A stretch of 34,606 nt of DNA, from the NCBI GenBank assembly GCA_003223295.1, contig QHYM01000250.1:1-34606 (forward strand), written 5' to 3'. The translations under genes were made by a program, and so were the position numbers. Shown here piece after piece: positions 31,332 to 34,606 of the stretch. Within the stretch, counting starts at the first letter, position 1; each line of letters opens with the position of its first letter. A model generated the notes under the pieces. The model worked only from the letters and a program-made list of their open reading frames with translations, made no database searches and was not told the origin of the DNA. Origin of the DNA: Acidobacteriota bacterium. Its GTDB lineage: Bacteria > Acidobacteriota > Terriglobia > Acidiferrales > UBA7541.

Positions 31332-33233
31332 ATGGACAGCACGAACAAAGATCGGCTAAAGACGCCGTTGATTCGGGAGAACGGTAAGCATCGTCCGGCG
31401 ACTTGGGACGAGGCACTGGACCGCGTTGCTGCAGGATTCCGCAGGCAAGTCGAAAAACACGGGCCGCGCACGTTCGGCATGTTCAGTTGCTCGAAGACCA
31501 CCAATGAGCTGAACTACGTGGCTCAGAAATTCGTGCGCTCGGTGATCGGCACGAACAACATCGACAGTTGCAACCGGACTTGACACGCCCCTAGCGTCGT
31601 CGGTCTGGCGACGGTTTTCGGGGCGGGGGGCGGGACGAGTTCGTACCGCGAAGTCGAAGAGACGGACGTAATTTTGCTTTGGGGCTCGAACGCGCGCGAG
31701 ACGCACCCGATTTTCTTCCATCACGTACTGAAAGGGATTCGCAACGGCGCGAAGCTGTGCGTGATCGATCCGCGGCGGACGAGTTCTGCGCAATGGGCCG
31801 ATGTTTGGCTGGGACTCGAAGTGGGGAGCGACATTTCGCTGGCAAACGCGATGGCCAGGGAAATTATTCATTCGGGCCTGGCCAACGAGGAGTTCATCCG
31901 GCACGCGACGAGCGGATTCGATGCTTATCGCGCTTGCGTTGAAAAGTACACGCTGGAGCGCGCCGAACGTGAGACCGGCGTGCCTACACAAGTGATTCGC
32001 CAAACGGCCCATGCCTATGCCAAGGCGAAACGCGCGCAGATTTGCTGGACGCTCGGTATCACCGAGCATCACAACGCCGTAGACAACGTGCTGGCGTTGA
32101 TCAATCTTGGCCTGCTCACTGGACATGTCGGGCGCTATGGCAGCGGCCTCAACCCGTTGCGTGGGCAGAACAATGTACAGGGCGGCGGCGACATGGGCGC
32201 GATTCCCGACCGCTTGCCAGGCTTTCAGCACGTGGAGAACGGGGAATTGCGCGCGAAATTCGAACGCGCGTACGGTGTGAAACTCGATCCCAAGCGCGGC
32301 TGGCACTTGAGCGCGATGTTCGAAGCCATGGAGCACGGCGAACTCACGACTCTTTACGTTCTGGGCGAGAATCCCGTGGATTCGGAAGCGGACCGCCACC
32401 GCGCGGTGAAGCTCATGAGCGGGCTGGAATTCCTGGTCGTGCAGGATCTCTTTTACACGAAGACGGCCGAACTCGCTCACGTCATCTTGCCCGGGTCCGC
32501 CGGCTGGTGCGAAACCGAGGGCACCGTGACGAGCAGCGAGCGCCGCGTGCAGCGCGTGCGCGCCGCCGTGCCGCTGCCGGAAGGCGTGCGCGACGACATG
32601 GAGATTATTTACGAACTCGCGCGGCGATTTGGCCGCGACTGGGGCCAGCCGCACGCGGAAACGATTTGGAACGAGCTGCGCCAGTTGAGCCCCATGCATG
32701 CGGGCATGAGTTACAAGCGGCTCGAGGAGCTGGGCGGAATCCAGTGGCCTTGCTACGATGAATGGCATCCGGGCGAGCTGTATTTGCACAGCCGGCTTTG
32801 GCGTGAACCGCTCATTGGGCCGCGCGCGCCTTTTAGTGTGGTCGAGTTCGAACCACCAGTCGACGTACTCAATGACGAATATCCGATTCGCTTAACGACC
32901 GGGCGACATCTGGATTCGTACAATACCGGCGAGCAGAGCCGGCGCTTCCCTTCGCCGCTGCGCCGCGCAGCAACGCTTGACCTCTCGCCGGAAGACGGGA
33001 AGCGCTACCGCGTGAGCGAAGGCGAGCAAGTGCGCGTGAGTTCACGACGGGGATCGGTGCTCGCGCCCGTGCGCTTTGACCCTGGCTTGCGGCCGGGGCT
33101 TGCTTTTCTCTCCGTCCATTTTCACGAGCAAATCTCGACGAATGATCTCACCATTGACGCGGTGGATCCCAAGTCCGGAACGTCGGAATTCAAAGCGACG
33201 GCCATTCGCATCGAGAAGTGCGTGGAGCACTGA
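31332..33233 (+). CDS. fdhA: selenocysteine-containing formate dehydrogenase catalytic subunit, short form
   Basis: A 633-residue molybdopterin/tungstopterin enzyme read through an in-frame TGA at 31581-31583 (residue 84). The context NNIDSCNRT-Sec-HAPSVVGL matches the active site of formate dehydrogenases, where Sec or Cys binds the metal. It continues LLWGSNARETHPIFFHHVLKG, LNPLRGQNNVQGGGDMG, LGENPVDSEADR, VQDLFYTKTAELAHVILPG and the C-terminal molybdopterin-binding domain. It oxidises formate to CO2. ATG 31332 follows GGGAGAGG by six bases. It begins at the point that matches RLKTPMIR of E. coli FdhF, so the N-terminal [4Fe-4S] domain (four Cys) is missing; upstream in frame a stop occurs at 31278 and no Cys is found. 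The NuoE-NuoF fusion starts directly after its stop codon. Usual gene finders would split or truncate it at the TGA. Confidence 0.88.
31584..31625 (+). promoter_or_regulatory. bacterial SECIS element
   Basis: Directly after the TGA, CGCCCC (31586-31591) pairs with GGGGCG (31620-31625) and CGTCG (31595-31599) with CGACG (31609-31613). The nine-base apical loop TCGGTCTGG contains GGTCT, the same as in the E. coli fdhF SECIS, where the loop G and U contact SelB. The apical GG lies 18 bases after the TGA, inside the known range. Coding and structural constraint coincide here. Confidence 0.88.
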
Positions 33234-34606
33234 GTGGACCTGCATCTGACGGACGCCAAAGCTAGTGCTGAAGAAAAAACCGCCATTGACGCGGTTCTCG
33301 GCAAAGCGGAAGCCAATCGGGATGGAGGGGAGCGGGACGTTGCCAGCGAGGTCCGCGCTACTTTCAACGGACCGCCCACGCATTCGAAACGTCACCTGCT
33401 CCTTCCTGTCCTGCATGTGATTCAAGAACGCATCGGATGGATCAGTCCCGGAGCACTTAATTACGCTTCCTTGTGCTTGGGTGTGCCGCCCGCCGAAGCG
33501 CATGGCGTCGCGTCGTTCTATGAAATGTTTTCGCTGGCGCCGCGTCCTGCCGTCACCGCACACGTGTGCGACGACATTGCCTGCATGACGCGCGGCGCCG
33601 AAGCACTCTGTGCCGAGGTTGAGCAGAGGCTTGGGCCTGCGGGAAAACCGTGCTCCGGCGGAAAAGCAATTTGGCAACGCAGCTCGTGTTTGGGGCTTTG
33701 TGAACGTGCACCCGCCACGTTAATCACCGCAGCGGGAGAAGATCCGCGCGAACGCGTGATTGCCCCGGCAACCGCGAAAAACGTCTCGGCCGCGATGGCT
33801 GAGGCAGGGAGCATGAAGCTCTCGGGCAAGATCGATGCATTGGAAACGGCAGTTTCTGTTCCTCAAAGTGGACAATCACAATTGCGCCTGTTGCGCCGCG
33901 TGGGGCAGGTGCATCCAGCCGGTCTCGATGATTACTGCCGGATGGGCGGCTACGACGCGCTGAAAAAGGCATTCGAATGGGGTCCCGAGCGTGTGATTCA
34001 CGAAGTCATCGAGTCGAAACTCCTGGGACGTGGCGGCGCGGCGTTTCCTGCCGGGAAAAAATGGGAGGCCGTGCACCTTCAGCGCGATTCGAATCGCCCG
34101 CACTACGTGATTTGCAACGCTGACGAATCCGAGCCGGGCACGTTCAAGGATCGCATCCTGATGGAGGGCGATCCGTTCGCCATTTTGGAAGGCATGACGA
34201 TTGCGGCGTTCGCGGTTGGCGCAAGAAAAGGCTACGTTTATATTCGCGGCGAATATCCATTTGCGACAAAGCAGATGGAAAAGGCGATCCAGGCGGCGCG
34301 GGCGCACAATTATCTTGGCGACAATGTTTTGGGCAGCGGATTCTCGTTTGATATTGAAATCCGGCGCGGCGCGGGCGCGTATATTTGCGGCGAAGAAACC
34401 GCGCTGTTCAATTCCATCGAAGGATATCGAGGCGAACCGCGCAATAAACCGCCGTTTCCCACGCAGAGCGGATTATTTCGCGATCCTACCGTGGTCAATA
34501 ACGTCGAAACACTTGTCAACGTTCCAGAGATTATTTTGGGCCGTGGTGCAGACTATGCACGCATAGGCACGGCAAATTCAACCGGGTATCGGCTGTTCTG
34601 TGTCTC
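33234..34606 (+). CDS. NuoE-NuoF fusion, NADH-side subunit of formate dehydrogenase (3' end outside window)
   Basis: The frame is open from GTG 33234, directly after the fdhA stop (TGA-GTG, GGAG at 33224-33227), to the window end: 457 residues. Residues about 50-170 are a NuoE-type thioredoxin-like [2Fe-2S] domain with C112-x4-C117 (CDDIAC) and C152-x3-C156 (CLGLC). From about 235 follows NuoF: GRGGAAFPAGKKWE (from 265, NADH), CNADESEPGTFKDR (FMN), then YIRGEYPF and GAGAYICGEETAL. The C-terminal SLBB and [4Fe-4S] parts lie beyond the window. With fdhA it should form a soluble NAD+-dependent formate dehydrogenase: formate electrons pass to [2Fe-2S]/FMN and on to NAD+. The fused NuoE-NuoF arrangement is also known from hydrogenase and FDH diaphorase subunits. 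Confidence 0.9.
   Translation, partial: MDLHLTDAKASAEEKTAIDAVLGKAEANRDGGERDVASEVRATFNGPPTHSKRHLLLPVLHVIQERIGWISPGALNYASLCLGVPPAEAHGVASFYEMFSLAPRPAVTAHVCDDIACMTRGAEALCAEVEQRLGPAGKPCSGGKAIWQRSSCLGLCERAPATLITAAGEDPRERVIAPATAKNVSAAMAEAGSMKLSGKIDALETAVSVPQSGQSQLRLLRRVGQVHPAGLDDYCRMGGYDALKKAFEWGPERVIHEVIESKLLGRGGAAFPAGKKWEAVHLQRDSNRPHYVICNADESEPGTFKDRILMEGDPFAILEGMTIAAFAVGARKGYVYIRGEYPFATKQMEKAIQAARAHNYLGDNVLGSGFSFDIEIRRGAGAYICGEETALFNSIEGYRGEPRNKPPFPTQSGLFRDPTVVNNVETLVNVPEIILGRGADYARIGTANSTGYRLFCV

Noticed and set aside
31356-32789. 477-residue open frame on the minus strand opposite fdhA
   Set aside because: It is an antisense shadow of a strongly recognised gene, with His/Arg/Ala-rich sequence and no known motifs. 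Its length only reflects codon bias.

Overview
The window looks like chromosomal DNA of an Acidobacteriota member (Terriglobia-like). The basis is inference from gene style: a winged-helix/TolB-like/TPR regulator, a VWFA-related protein, PilZ and STAS single-domain proteins, a periplasmic Spy-like module behind an ECF sigma factor, and many small GC-rich hairpin repeats between genes. I see no phage, plasmid or insertion-sequence genes, no CRISPR array, and no tRNA or rRNA.

Layout. (1) 1-1022: the 3' end of an M28 peptidase gene, tail to tail with a broken VWA-domain gene. (2) 1227-11478: a hydroxy-acid block with an LctP lactate permease, GlcD and GlcE, a secreted beta-helix protein, GlcF, and on the minus strand an MFS carrier followed by an Ldh_2-type malate/lactate dehydrogenase. 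Together these could import lactate or glycolate and oxidise it to pyruvate or glyoxylate. (3) 11642-18181: a TauE/SafE-type permease, a secreted protein of unknown function, the TPR regulator and acetyl-CoA synthetase; three copies of one inverted-repeat hairpin lie between them. (4) 18440-22088: small signalling proteins (PilZ, STAS, PilZ-like) and an outer-membrane beta-barrel around a stretch of dead genes: DinB and CPBP fragments joined end to end, and a parDE toxin-antitoxin pair with one frameshift in each gene. (5) 22526-25611: an unrecognised protein and a membrane protein with pentapeptide repeats on both sides of a five-helix segment. (6) 25833-28423: assimilatory nitrite reductase and a formate/nitrite channel in one operon, then a Spy-like periplasmic protein. 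(7) 29079-29701: a gene-free stretch dense in hairpins. (8) 29702-31182: ECF sigma factor (one-base frameshift), overlapping anti-sigma factor and a periplasmic Spy/CpxP-like protein, a likely envelope-stress module. (9) 31332-34606: a formate dehydrogenase whose catalytic residue is encoded by an in-frame TGA (selenocysteine) followed by a convincing SECIS hairpin, then a NuoE-NuoF fusion running off the window.

The most interesting locus is the last one. The selenocysteine codon splits the gene for ordinary gene finders, the protein lacks the usual N-terminal [4Fe-4S] domain, and the partner subunit is a NuoE-NuoF fusion, which predicts a soluble NAD-linked enzyme of unusual composition. 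Several one-base frameshifts elsewhere sit at or beside short A/T runs, so sequence error must be excluded before they are treated as biology.
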